Assembly: GCA_017354895.1 (NCBI GenBank)
Contig: CP071496.1
Coordinates: 3,596,001 to 3,660,000, forward strand
Direction: 5' to 3'
DNA from: Podospora comata
Taxonomy: Eukaryota; Ascomycota; Sordariomycetes; Sordariales; Podosporaceae
Length of the DNA stretch: 64,000 bases
In this document: piece by piece, positions 1 to 10,455 of the stretch
How positions within the stretch are numbered: the first letter of the stretch is position 1
Layout: each line of letters begins with the position of its first letter
The notes under the pieces: generated by a model
Told to the model about the DNA's origin: nothing
Database searches by the model: none
The model's input: the letters and a program-made list of their open reading frames with translations, nothing else
Position numbers and translations under genes: made by a program

Positions 1-3000
1 CCGAACAGGGGGGCGGACGCCTGGTGCCTGTTGAGTGGCACCGGGCCGTGATACCGACTCAATCTTGGGCCGTTTCCTATCGCCCCCAGCTTGAGGGGAA
101 TTCTTAGAACCATCCCAGGCCTCCTCGGCCGTGCGCTTGACCTTTGGTTTGGGCGGTGCCCGCTTTCGTGGCTTGTCAAGTCCCTCTTTACAACATCTGT
201 GAGTGCATGGCTTGCCCGTCTTTGTGAGAGTCCCACCCGCACAGTTATGATTACACTGCCACTTTCCGCTTGGAAGCTGGACTGGGGGGGATGTATCGGA
301 CTCGGGTTGAGAGGAACCCTCTTCCTGTGCCATCTCGACCAACTCATGGATTCCTGGATACTGATCCGTCTGAGCGTCTTTTTGGCCCTCCATCATAAAC
401 CTGGGTGCTTGGATAGATGGCGTGGTGAATGATGACTGTGGGCGCAGTGCTAACCGAGCGGCCGCCTGCTCAGCGGCGAGAATGAAGTCAGAGTCGTCAA
501 TACCACCGTCGTCCAGCTCGTCTATTTGATCAGCATCATTGCTGCCATCAATCGTCCGTGGTTGAGTGAACTTGGCTGTCGCTGGCGGAGCCCAGCTCGA
601 GGGCACGGTGGAGAAAGCGGCTTGCTTGGGAAATGCTGAAGCAGGAATGTTGTGTTTCAGTGTCTTGGATATCATCGTCCCAACAATCTCCTCGCAAGTA
701 AAGTGACACAAAATGTCGTCATCAACATTTTGGAGACCAACCCAGAACTTCAATTCGTACCCTGTCTCTTTGCTGGCCTCCAGCTTCCTCATGCTGCCTC
801 GCCAAAAGAACGAAAGAGTCCCGCTGGTAGTTTCGGCCAGGAAGTTGATGTCAGGTGTCTTCTTCTTCCAATACGGTGGACCGAGTCGATTCAAATACCG
901 TAGGTTAGCCCTAATTTCCACCCCAACGGTGGCGCCTGTTGGCCTAGGTTGAGACTTGTGGCTGACTAGCTCCAGATCGAAGCTCAACCGGGGAAACTTT
1001 TCAAGAGAGCTCTTGATAGTCATTCCGAAGGGGGTCTGCCGAGCCATCAATCTCTCAATGTCGACGCTGTCCATGTCGGCGAGTTCCAACACTGTCCGGA
1101 TGCCTTTGCTGGCAAGCTTACGCATCCCAACGGGCCCAATGCTGGGTACCTGGGTCAGTTGTGTCACCCGACCTTCCCACGACTCTGCAGCGAGGGCTCT
1201 CGCAAGCTCGAGGGCATTCTTCATGCCAATCGCATCATAGTCGTTTCCTTTGCAGTCAATCACGGCGTGGACAAGGCGGTTGAGTCGCTCAAACACGATT
1301 TTGCGCTCCAAGACCAGTTGACGTCGAGCCTTGGCTGCATCGGCCGAGTCGGGGTATTGAACGCTTCCCAAATGGGCCTGAATCATCAAGGAGATCTTGT
1401 GCCATGTTTGCGTGACCGCTTCCTTGATTGGATAGACGATGAGGGGGGACTGGTTCATCTCGCGAAATAAAGACCTCTCGGCGGGCTTGAAACGAAACTC
1501 TTTGAACTCGCTGGCTTGTGAAAGGATGGTGAGCTGTGGCCATGGGGTTAGCGCGCCGTGGTCAACATAATTCTGTGAGGCCATGTGGGATCTATACCAG
1601 TGCGCCCATCTTGACAGCCTTGGGAATCTGCAACAGCATCTTCATTGTGGAAAACTCAACCATATACTTGGACATGGCGCGGCCGTAGTAGGTTGATTTG
1701 AATGTCTCGTTGTCGGTAACACACTGGGCCTCTTGGAGTTGCTTGATGTCGCGCTCGCATATCTCTTCCAGCTTGGCGTCGATCTGGCTGGGGTTGCAAT
1801 TACTGCCAGTCAAGTGGTAAAAGCTTGGGTTGCGTCGAAGCCGGACGCTCAAGAACGTGCCGCTAAGCCACTTCTTTGCAGACGCGAGATCGTGGATGGT
1901 GCCCAGGCCTATCTCGGAGTTGAGGTGTTCGATCAGATTGAGATGAAGCGTGCTCTCGAGGATTTCTTGTCCGGACACCATCTTTTCGTACCGTGCCTTG
2001 TTGCCGGCCTTGGTCAGGATGATGGCAGTGGCGCTGTCATCAAATTGGGGGCGTCCCGCTCGACCTAGCATTTGCATCACCTCGAGATCAGAGCACTCCT
2101 GAAGCTTGTCATCCGCGTAGCCCATTGTTCCTTTCAACACAACCGTGTGGCATGGCAGGTTAATGCCAACGGCCAATGTCGACGTGCAACATATGACACC
2201 TAGTTCTCCCTTGAGAAATGACTGCTCAACAGCACCTCGATCTTGAACGTCGAGACCAGCATGGTGAAATGCTACACCCAATTTGACAATCTCCTGCAGC
2301 TCTCGGCTGATGACGGGGATCCGGCCTTTGGGGGCAGGCCACAGCTTCGCATTTGGCCTGGCAGCAGCATATTCGGCCAGCAGACTGGCTGTTGACTCGC
2401 AGGATTTCCGTGTGAAGCAAAACACCAGTATGGGCTTCTGTTGAGAGTGCCTGGCAATCAGGTTGGGGAGTTTGGAGTCAAGCAGCTTATCAAGGATGAA
2501 CTCGTTGCCGTTGCACTCGTATCCATAAACGAACTTTTGCAGTTTGACAGGCCTGAACTCTTCACCAAATGTCTCTCGCAGTGCCGGCAGGTGCTGGTTG
2601 GTATGGTCCCGGCCAAGCCATTGGGCAATATCATCCGAGTTGGGAACGGTGGCGCTCAAAGCGATAAATCGAACATTGGTTCCAATGGTCTTCATGCGGG
2701 AAACGACTGCTTCCAACGTGGCGCCGCGGACATCCTTGAGAATATGAACCTCGTCGATGAGGAATAGCTCGACCAGCTGCAGAAGCCTGCGATGGTCTTG
2801 CCATTTTCGTGTAATCGAATCCCACTTCTCTGGGGTGGTAACAATGATCGAAGCATCGCCAACGCGCCGCATCTCGGCCTGGGAAGTGTCCCCGGTGAGC
2901 TCAGCGCACTTGAGCTTCATGTGGCCAAACTTCTTTTCCCAATCGCGGGCCTTTTCGGCACACAAGGCCTTGGTGGGTGCTTGGTACACAATCTTGAAGT

Positions 3001-3839
3001 TTTCGTGGCCGCGATCGAGAGCAAGTTTGCAAATTGCCAACTCGAGGATGGCAGTCTTTCCACTACCGGTGGGTGCCGAGACCACCACATTGTTGTTGGT
3101 CTTGTACACCGCCTCGAAGCACTTTGACTGTACTGCGTTGAAAAATTCAAAGGGGAACAGGGCGCGGAACTTGTCTGGCAGGGCCTCTCGTAAGTTGACG
3201 AGGCGTATACCGTGAACAACAGGCGCAGTACCCTGCCGTTGAGAGGGAACGTGCTCTCGCGTAGTACTGGGAGTTGGAAGGGGTTGAAGGTGTGTAATGT
3301 CCGGTTGGGTAGCTGTTGTAGTTGCAAACGACGTGTGATACGGTTGCGTGTGGGTAGTTGACCCTGGGGGCGGGCTGTAGTTCGCATGCGACCAACTGCC
3401 GGCGGAAGGCTCGAGGACGGGAGAGACTGGACAGAATTAGCAGAGTTCCGTATTAGCGCCTCCACCATGCTGACCTGAATATGAAGCCAATGGTTGTCGT
3501 TGCGACAGGTGGTGGCGAGGCTGCGAGGTGTTGTGGGCTGGGTGGTGTTGCGATTGAAAGGAGCCAGGAGTGTTTGCGTTGTGGTATGGAGGACTAACAT
3601 GCCTCTCTGTCATGTGTGGGGCGGTGTGTCTCGATAAACCGGCAATGATTTGTTGGTATTCGGGGTCTTGTTCAATGGCTTTAAAAGATTAATTAATCAG
3701 GGGAGGTCATACTCAACCGCGTCAAGTAACGGCTAGAACGACAAGGATAAGCTAGCTTACCGTAGGCGTCTCCCAGTCGATCATCAAATTGCGTCGGCTG
3801 GTTCAAGTAGCGGAACTGGTCCGGGGTCCGGGGATCCAT
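1..3839 (-). CDS. MER3: Meiotic DNA helicase MER3/HFM1 (3' end beyond window)
   Basis: ATP-dependent helicase of the Ski2-like/Brr2 group; in this family it stabilises crossover recombination intermediates during meiosis. Model: complement of exons <1..1533, 1598..3426, 3475..3678, 3761..3839; about 1215 residues are visible and the C-terminus runs off the left edge. Seen: Walker A SAPTGSGKT (about residues 211-219), DEVH box, SAT motif (ALSATVPN), motif VI QMLGRAGRPQFD, then a Sec63-type region with a helix-hairpin-helix-like stretch (VPSIGPVGMRKLASKGI). Near the edge is a Cys/His patch (CNHNC...CTHRCCKEGL) typical of fungal Mer3 C-termini. The first about 190 residues are low-complexity S/T/P/Q-rich. 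The start MDPRTPDQF is preferred, but an in-frame ATG at 3977 (MSRPWRP) is possible. The 1534-1597 and 3427-3474 introns have clear splice sites. Identity is secure; exon 1 is less so. Confidence 0.93.
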
Positions 3840-4559
3840 CTCCGAGGCGCAGCGGTGGTTGTGTGAGTGACGGGTGTCTCGGGAAGCGTCCCGGGAACGT
3901 ACACTGTCGTCAGGTACTGGCACTACACGATTGCGTTTCGCAACATGGGGTCGGTTGGGCCTCCATGGCCGCGACATGGTGTGCCAATTGCGTAAGGTAC
4001 TGAAGTGCCCGGGTGGAAGGTATGACAAAGGCAGAAAGAATTGCAACACGTGTTGAGAGGCGTTTGCAGCTGGACTTGGGCTGTAGAATGCGGATGCGGG
4101 ATGCCCGAGTATCAAACGATAAGATGGAGATGAACTGGGCCGCCCGGGGATGAGGTGGAAGGAGAACCCCCCCAAGCCAGTTCGTCTGGTGGTGCTTGCC
4201 CATCACGACGGCTCCTTCCCTCACTCCAGGTCCTGCCTCAAGCACGCCCACGCAGGCGGGGAATCGACTCCACCATTCTACACCTTCCGTCACCCGGGAA
4301 ATCTGCCTGGCTGCCTGAAATGACAAGTCATGTATGGAAAGAACCTGGAAGGTGCCATACCAGGTTCCTAAGGGATGAATTCATGTCTATTCGTGCTGAT
4401 GAGGTTAGGTACATGGTCTTTCCAACAATGCTTGCAGCTACCTGTGGGTATCCAAATCCTGCTGCCTCTTTTCCAATCTTCCAAATGTCACGTTTGCCAG
4501 ATGTTACTCCGGCGTAGTGCTAGGCATCCCTCCTGCTGGGCCCTCCCACCCCACCCCAT
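3840..4559. other. Intergenic, between MER3 start and the transporter 3' end
   Basis: Upstream region of the minus-strand MER3 gene, followed by the 3' flank of the minus-strand nucleotide-sugar transporter. I see no convincing coding exon and no recognisable regulatory element. Confidence 0.5.
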
Positions 4560-6282
4560 TCACTCTTCAGCCCGCTTCCCCCTCGAAGAAGGCGTGCGAG
4601 GGTGGAAATGCAGCGGCGAAGCGGGCCTGGACGAAGACAGAGCTGCACCGTGAGCAGAGTCCAAGGGGTTGACGCTCAGCCTGTCCTGATCCAGATATCG
4701 CGGGGTGCCCTCCACTGTTGTCTTCTCGTAGCTGGCGATGCTGATGGGCGGTGGCCGCGCGCGTTTTCCTTCCGGGAGGGCGTACAAGTATGTGGCCCCC
4801 AGCACAAGAGCTGTGCCAAACAAGAACTGTAGGCATGAAAATGTCAGCAACCATCATTAAACTCGTGTCTCGAGCTGTCTGCACGTACCGATGCTGTAAT
4901 CTCCAAGTCGAAGAAGAACACGCTGAAAAGGAAGCTGATGATGATGCTGATGCTGGTCGCAAAGTTCTTTGCAATGTTGTCTGCGTATTGAATGCAGATG
5001 CTCGACAAAATTCCGCCCACCGACTGAAACACAATTGCTGTCCAGACAACGGCATTGTATCCGTCGAAGAAACCATGCCTGGCGATCTCCCGTCCGTCGT
5101 TGAAGACGACCCCAACAAACAGCGCGGGGAATAGCGAGTAAAATGACAACTGGATATTCCTCGTCCACACAGAGGCTGGTGTGGTAGAGTCCTTCAGCAC
5201 CTTCTCGAAGTAAACCCCCGTCAGCCCCGAGACAAGTGCTGCGACCAAAACAGCCGTAACGCCCACCGAGTAGTTCATCGTCGACAACGTAGGTTCCTGG
5301 TCCTCTTTGATGCCTTCGTAGGTGGCCGATCGTCGAGTCAGCTCCCCAACCAGCCCAGTGACACCTCGTTTTGTCAATTCCCTTGCCGCCTCCACAACAC
5401 CACCAGCAAATTGGCCGAGTTCGTGGACTGACCGTGGGAAAAAGTGGTCGCTGAAATCGTGGATGTCAACCGAAAGATCCGGGGAACTGGCCGACGGAAG
5501 CGATACAACTGACACCCCCATAGTCAGGATGACAAGGGATAGCCACCGCCTGGCCCCAAGCGTCCGGCCCAGCAGCACCACCATAAACACTGCTGTCGTG
5601 ATGATCTAGCCATCCTTGTCAGCTTGCTATACTCTCCATGTTCCGACGGCCTCTGTGCCCCAATCCCCCCCAGCGGTAGCACCGACCTTTAATTGGAACA
5701 AGACCTGGAAATGCACCGCATCCAGGTTCCCAAGCGCAACATATTGGAGCGTGTTCTCCAGCGTGTACAGCACAGCCGGAATGGCCAGCTTCCACCCATC
5801 GCCTGAAAATACCGAATGGTACACTTGCTCAAGCAGGACTGTTGCCGGGGTCTGGGGCGCCAGGCTTCGGGATACTTCGTAAATGGCAAAGGTGAGGGAC
5901 ATAGCGAGTTTGAGAAGCTCATTGAGGAGCACGGCAGTCGAAGCAAAGTATCGGTGGTCACCTGGAGGTGCCATAACTCGAGAGTAATGCATAATCTGGC
6001 ATGGGAAGCGCCCGTTCGTTAGCATGAGATGAGGTTGTTGTACCACACCAACGTCGGGGCTACCGGCGCGAGGAAGTTAACGTACAAGTATTAATGCGGA
6101 ATTTTGGAATGTTAACTATCCCAACCATCATGTCAGCCATCTTTTCCCAGCAGTCTTTGCCATTTTCCTGTTGTCGAGTGTTGTGTTTTGTGAAAACTGC
6201 GTACTGTGATCAGGGAGGCCTGCTTCATTGGCAGGCCCAGCAAGCTTGGCCCGCTCTGGGGCGCTGCGGTGGGGAGAGCCAT
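4560..6282 (-). CDS. Golgi nucleotide-sugar (UDP-galactose type, SLC35A) transporter
   Basis: Multi-pass antiporter of the SLC35A family, which exchanges a UDP-sugar for UMP across the Golgi membrane. Five exons: complement(join(4560..4826,4889..5605,5687..5995,6086..6115,6205..6282)), 466 aa. Exon 1 (26 codons) encodes GLPMKQASLIT, the 30-nt exon 2 encodes LTFQNSALIL and exon 3 starts IMHYSRVM. Together they restore the conserved first membrane segment. Later family motifs: GDHRYFASTAV, LYTLENTLQYVALGNLD, FQVLFQLK, GLTGVYFEKVLK, SVGGILSSICIQYADNIAKNFATS. An insert of about 70 residues (around PSASSPDLSVD to EPTLSTMN) lengthens the central loop. The C-terminal tail is cytosolic and Ser/Pro-rich. 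Fungal relatives include S. pombe Gms1; the exact sugar cannot be read from sequence. Confidence 0.92.
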
Positions 6283-7461
6283 GATGTTTTTCTTCTGAAG
6301 CCGCTGACGACGTAGGAAGGCCGGAGACTTGTGTCAAAACAAACGGCAGGTTAGAGGAGATATGGAGGAGGAATGCCCGGATCGCGATTCGCAATTGCTG
6401 TCCAGTTCTGGTGAATTCCGTGGGCAATGCGATCCGACGTCACTGTTGGAAAATCGAGGGTCTCAGGTCGCCAAAGGGGTTCGTGGGTGTTTCGCCCAAC
6501 GCGCCAGCGGGCAGACAGAGACACAATGGAGCCCTCGTTCCAGTCCTCAATGCAACAAAGAAGAGGCTGTTGTGGGAGGAACGGGAGTAGCACAGCTCTG
6601 GCAGGGCCGGAAGCTTGGATTTATTTCAGAATTTTTATCCTCCTGTGCCGTTTTCAGACTGGCTGCAGACGTTGGCCTGCTTTGCTGGACCTCTCTGCAC
6701 AGCTCCCAAGCTGCCCACCCTCACCCCTGCAGTCGCAGATCGCCAAGCGGTGGTACCTCAGAGGGACCTAGACCGTTGCACCAGAATGGCGGAAAAACGG
6801 GGTACAGGGCTGGTACCGCCAAGTCGATCTCTGGGTGTCCAAGGCCTACACCGCACCGATCATGATCTCAGCGATCGACTGGACGGAAGAGACGGGAACT
6901 TGAGCTCACTCCAGATCTCTGGCAATTATGACAACCTATGTAGAAGAGGCTCATTCATGCGAACCCAGGTGGCTGGGACAGATGACCCCGTCACTTTCCA
7001 TCAACATCCCATCAAACACCACCTCGAGGTTCCCAGCTTCTTGGGGCGTCACACGGTCCACCTCTTCCCCGCATTTTAGTTGCATTAGCAAGTGATCCAG
7101 TGACACCACCTCGATGACACTGGGAGCACATGTCCCACCATGGGACTTTTTGACAATGTCAAAGAAATGGCGAGCATAACGGCGACGGGAGGGATGTCTC
7201 GAGTACTACTCTCCTACTACCCAGAAAGCCTAGAAAAAAGAGTGCAACGTCAAGGGTTCATAAGCATGCAATGCGACAAGACAGTGAACTGGTACTGGTA
7301 CTCTCTTTTGAACGGGAAGCCCCCATGATTTGGAAACGATAACAGCACGATTAACTCGATAGGTAATAAAAACAATGCCAGACCTACTCATTCGGACGTC
7401 CACTTATTCCATTCCATAGCTTTTTATCCTACACTCCCGTCCCCCTTGTCAACCATCCCAC
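6283..7461. other. Intergenic, no gene seen
   Basis: About 1.2 kb upstream of the nucleotide-sugar transporter and downstream of the small mitochondrial-type gene. The short open frames here have no family resemblance, no plausible splicing and no typical start context. Nothing else recognised. Confidence 0.5.
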
Positions 7462-7794
7462 TCAAGCAGCTCGGTCAGCCGCGGCCGCAGCCGAATTCCC
7501 GCTCTTCTTCTTGCCTCCAAACATGAAGTATACGGCCCCGAGACCTAGCACGCCTGCTCCCAGATAACTGTCGCACCATCATCAGTATCAAGACCCTGAG
7601 GGCTCATCCTGGTCAAAAACTTACACGAAGTTCTTGTTGGGGTTCGTTCCATCCTTGTTGTACACCTTTGCTGTTCCTTTTTCACCCACATGGGGTCCCT
7701 GAGGCGGCAGATTGGAGTAGCATCTTTGTGTGAGCCTTCCCTGGGTCTGCTGCAGGACGGGACGAAGGAGGTTGCGCGTTCCGAAGCGGTTCAT
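7462..7794 (-). CDS. Small single-pass protein, probably mitochondrial (91 aa)
   Basis: Two exons, complement(join(7462..7567,7625..7794)), 92 codons including stop; the intron has a GTAAGT donor and a CAG acceptor. The N-terminus MNRFGTRNLLRPVLQQ, followed by R/Q/T-rich residues to about 26 with no acidic residue, looks like a mitochondrial targeting peptide. Residues about 57-71 (VYLGAGVLGLGAVYFMF) form one membrane helix, followed by a basic patch GGKKK and an Ala-rich tail. The layout is that of a supernumerary subunit or assembly factor of an inner-membrane complex, but I cannot name the family. The intron in the middle hides the gene from simple ORF scans. Existence well supported by splice signals and protein logic; function inferred. 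Confidence 0.75.
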
Positions 7795-8249
7795 CTTGAT
7801 GATATCGTGTTTTTTTTTTCTTTTCGTCTTGTGAAGGGTGTCGACTATGATGCAGGCAATGTACCAAATAGACTTGAATATCCTCTGACAACGTTAAAGG
7901 GTCCGGATGATGTTGAAGACGCAGCTCGAGGACGGATCCCTGAAGGAAAGGTTCGGTTGGTGGTAGTAGCGAAGTGATGACATCATGTTGACGAATGGAT
8001 ATGTGCCCCACCATCAACCGTTTGGATGAATGCTTTGTTTTGCTCCCGCTGCGGCAGTCGGCTTTCAATTCCAGGACGCTTCCAGACTTTAATCGGGCTG
8101 CTTGGCGCAGAGCCGCATTGCTTCCTTCAACATCAATTCCGACAAATGTCTCAATTATTAGGTAGCATCTACAGTCATGGGTCCTCGTTGTCTTCATCTT
8201 CCATCCTTCGTCCTCCGTCTTCCATCCTCATCTCCCCCATTCTCTCTCA
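7795..8249. other. Intergenic between two small minus-strand genes
   Basis: Upstream of the 91-aa gene, with a poly-T/poly-A stretch near 7809-7822 and a CTTC/CATC-rich tract at about 8180-8245. No coding feature supported. Confidence 0.5.
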
Positions 8250-8519
8250 CTAACAGCAGTGCTTATGGAATGAACACGATCCACCGCAACAGGTAAACCC
8301 AATGTTCATACCGCCGCCACGCATCGAAATCTCGTTATCCGCCTGTGGGAGTGGCTCGGCTTTCTGAGGCTCGTGTTAGTCTCGCCGTTCCACTGTCGGT
8401 CGATTGTCAAGAGGGTTTTGGCTTACTGGCTGCTCACAAATGACCTTCTTCACTACACTGCCGTCCTGTGGGATGGCTTCCATCCGCTCCTGTTGTGTTG
8501 GCTCTTGAACGGTGGGCAT
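8250..8519 (-). CDS. 68-aa protein with a Cys-rich C-terminal tail
   Basis: Two exons, complement(join(8250..8363,8427..8519)), phase-0 intron of 63 nt with GTAAGC donor, CTAAC branch and CAG acceptor. The protein starts MPTVQEPTQQERMEAIPQD and ends MRGGGMNIGFTCCGGSCSFHKHCC-stop. It has no signal peptide. The Met-Arg-Gly-Gly-Gly joint followed by a short cysteine cluster at the extreme C-terminus recalls the small CYSTM-like fungal proteins with a Cys-rich terminal module, thought to be membrane- or palmitoylation-associated. Here the tail is short, has two His and lacks a long hydrophobic run. Too short for ordinary ORF calling. Function unknown; the family link is tentative. Confidence 0.72.
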
Positions 8520-8848
8520 TGTGCTTGGATGTTTCTTTAGGTGAGGTATGACAAAAATGAGAATTGAGGATGATGTTGTCGTCGCACGCTGGTGGCGTCG
8601 TCGTTGCTCACCGCTGAGAATTTATCAGCTCCGACAACGACCGAGGCCTCCCTGGTGCTCGGGCCTGTGCGTAGCTGACTTCTGATTGGCCAGAGAGAGT
8701 CAACAAAAGCGACGCCAAGATCTCGCGATAGCGTCGTTTTGGCGCCCTCAAATCACATCAACGGATTTATTTCGAGGTGTTTCTACTCCTAGCTTGGGTT
8801 TTGAAGCCACAGGAACCCATGTGATCTTATTTACACTATCTTCGGCGC
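8520..8848. other. Intergenic, no gene seen
   Basis: Promoter side of the 68-aa gene and 3' flank of the Cip1-like gene. No motif I can support. Confidence 0.45.
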
Positions 8849-9640
8849 TCACGCGCATCCCACACGGGTCGACGAGACGACGATATCATCATACCAGAAG
8901 GTGTTGGTGTCCCCGCCATAAGACTCCCAGCCGAAATTGATGGCCGTGACCTTTGGCTTGATTGAGCTTCTCTGCCACTGCGCGGCATTGGGGTTGGCAG
9001 TGCCCGGCTTGCTTGTCAGCCCAGTGACGACCTTGTCATTCAGCCACGTCTCGATCGTGCCGTCAGGTCCCAGATGGTATTCAAAGCACTGCCAGCTGCC
9101 TGTAGGGAGAGCGGCCGAGGTGGCCACACCCTGTGGAGAGAGATCAGGAAGGGTGGCATCGTCCGACTCGCGGTTGAACATGAGGATGCTGTTCTGGCCG
9201 CCGATGCGAAGGTGCTTCTTGTTGCCCTGCGCCGAGTCGGGCATTGTGATGAAGGTGACGTGCGCCGCCGTGAGCGCCTTGGATGCTTTGCTGTTGTCAG
9301 AGGGTTGTTAGCAGGCTGTTTTTGGCCTCGTCTTCCGATGGGGGCTGCTTCATATGCTATTCTGGACTCACATCCATGCCCTGACGTATACATCTCCAGT
9401 AGGCACCTTGGAAGTGCCGAAGAAGATATGACCACAGTAACCACCGCCGCCATCGACTCGCATGGAGTTCTTCCCGCTGTGTGCGTTGGCGGTGTCAAGA
9501 GTGACTTTGCCCCCCTGGCTGCAGTCCGGCGCGTATGTTGGCCATGCCGACTGGTTCCATCCGTTTTCGAACCCTTCCGAGACCTGGGCCAGGGATCCGG
9601 GGACGAGTGCAAGTGAGAGAAGAGCGAGTTGGCGCAACAT
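8849..9640 (-). CDS. cip1: Cip1-like secreted polysaccharide-active protein
   Basis: Two exons, complement(join(8849..9290,9372..9640)), 236 aa. Signal peptide MLRQLALLSLALVPGSLA, then a catalytic-type domain closely matching Trichoderma reesei Cip1: SEGFENGWNQSAWP, APDCSQGGKV, GYCGHIFFGTSKVPTGDVYVRAW, HVTFITMPDSAQG, KHLRIGGQ, FNRESDDATLPDLSP, WQCFEYHLGPDGTIETWLN, FWYDDIVVSSTRVGC. Cip1 is co-induced with cellulases and has a beta-jelly-roll fold resembling glucuronan lyases. The protein stops at VGCA, where T. reesei continues into a linker and CBM1, so this is a domain-only form without carbohydrate-binding module. A CTAAC branch site and CAG acceptor define the intron. Function by homology. 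Confidence 0.95.
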
Positions 9641-10455
9641 CTTTGGCGGTAAGTTGGTAATTTTCGGGAGGTCAATGGTGATTCCAACTCAAATACATCG
9701 CAGAGATTTATGGTATTTAAATACTGAGGTCCCATCTACAAAGCCGCGCCGTCAGTGCCGTGGCCCGTGATCGGATATTGAGTGCTTGTATTGCCTCTCC
9801 ACTTACGGAGAAACATGCCCCGGATTCCCCAGCCGTCCTTGCGATCCCGAATTCATCGAAACTCGTCATGCCCTTGATTCCGTCCAGGCAGGTGTATCTT
9901 CATCTGCTTCAAACTCAACGCCATATTTTGGCTACGGACGGAGAGCACCAGTCCGTTATCAGCTCTCATGCCCTATGAAAAAAGAAGAGCCACCTATTCC
10001 CATCCTACTTCTCTACTAGTTTTCTTTTGGGCCCTATCTCCTTGGCATTCCCATAACAACTGGCCATAGAGAGACCGGGAAGCCGCCACCAACCATTATC
10101 TGAGTGACATTAGCCTGTATGAACAAAGCTTACCTGTCATGCATCTTCCCCGCGGAAGCCATAACTGCCACCAACCAAAGACATGATCGTCATTTATTCG
10201 TGCGCGTGATTTTCGGAACTTGAGCCTAAAGTTCCTGGCCGCGCTTTCCTGGCCGTGTTTGCCGAGCAGGTAGATCTGTAGATCTGGCTTGGGGGTTCTG
10301 CAATAAAGCTTGATTTTCTGGGGAGTTGTGTAGGTGCTACCCTTTTCCCTGACGGCCTATCGTGTTCCTCGGCCCGGGGCGAATGTAGAGTAAAGATACA
10401 GAGGAAAGTAAAGAGAAGAGAGATCCAAAGACAACAACACCAACCCCAACCATCT
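9641..10455. other. Intergenic, promoter of the Cip1-like gene plus unassigned DNA
   Basis: Upstream of cip1 there is a TATTTAAATA-type A/T core near 9711-9722, a plausible core promoter for that gene. Nothing else recognised up to the NmrA-like gene. Confidence 0.4.

Noticed and set aside
6128-6427. 99-codon minus-strand frame over the transporter's first exon
   Set aside because: The real exon 1 (6205-6282) lies in another frame and gives the conserved GLPMKQASLIT; this frame is a shadow.
7140-7328. 62-codon plus-strand frame MGLFDNVKEM...
   Set aside because: Plausible-looking start but no conservation clue, unusual composition and abrupt end in A-rich DNA.
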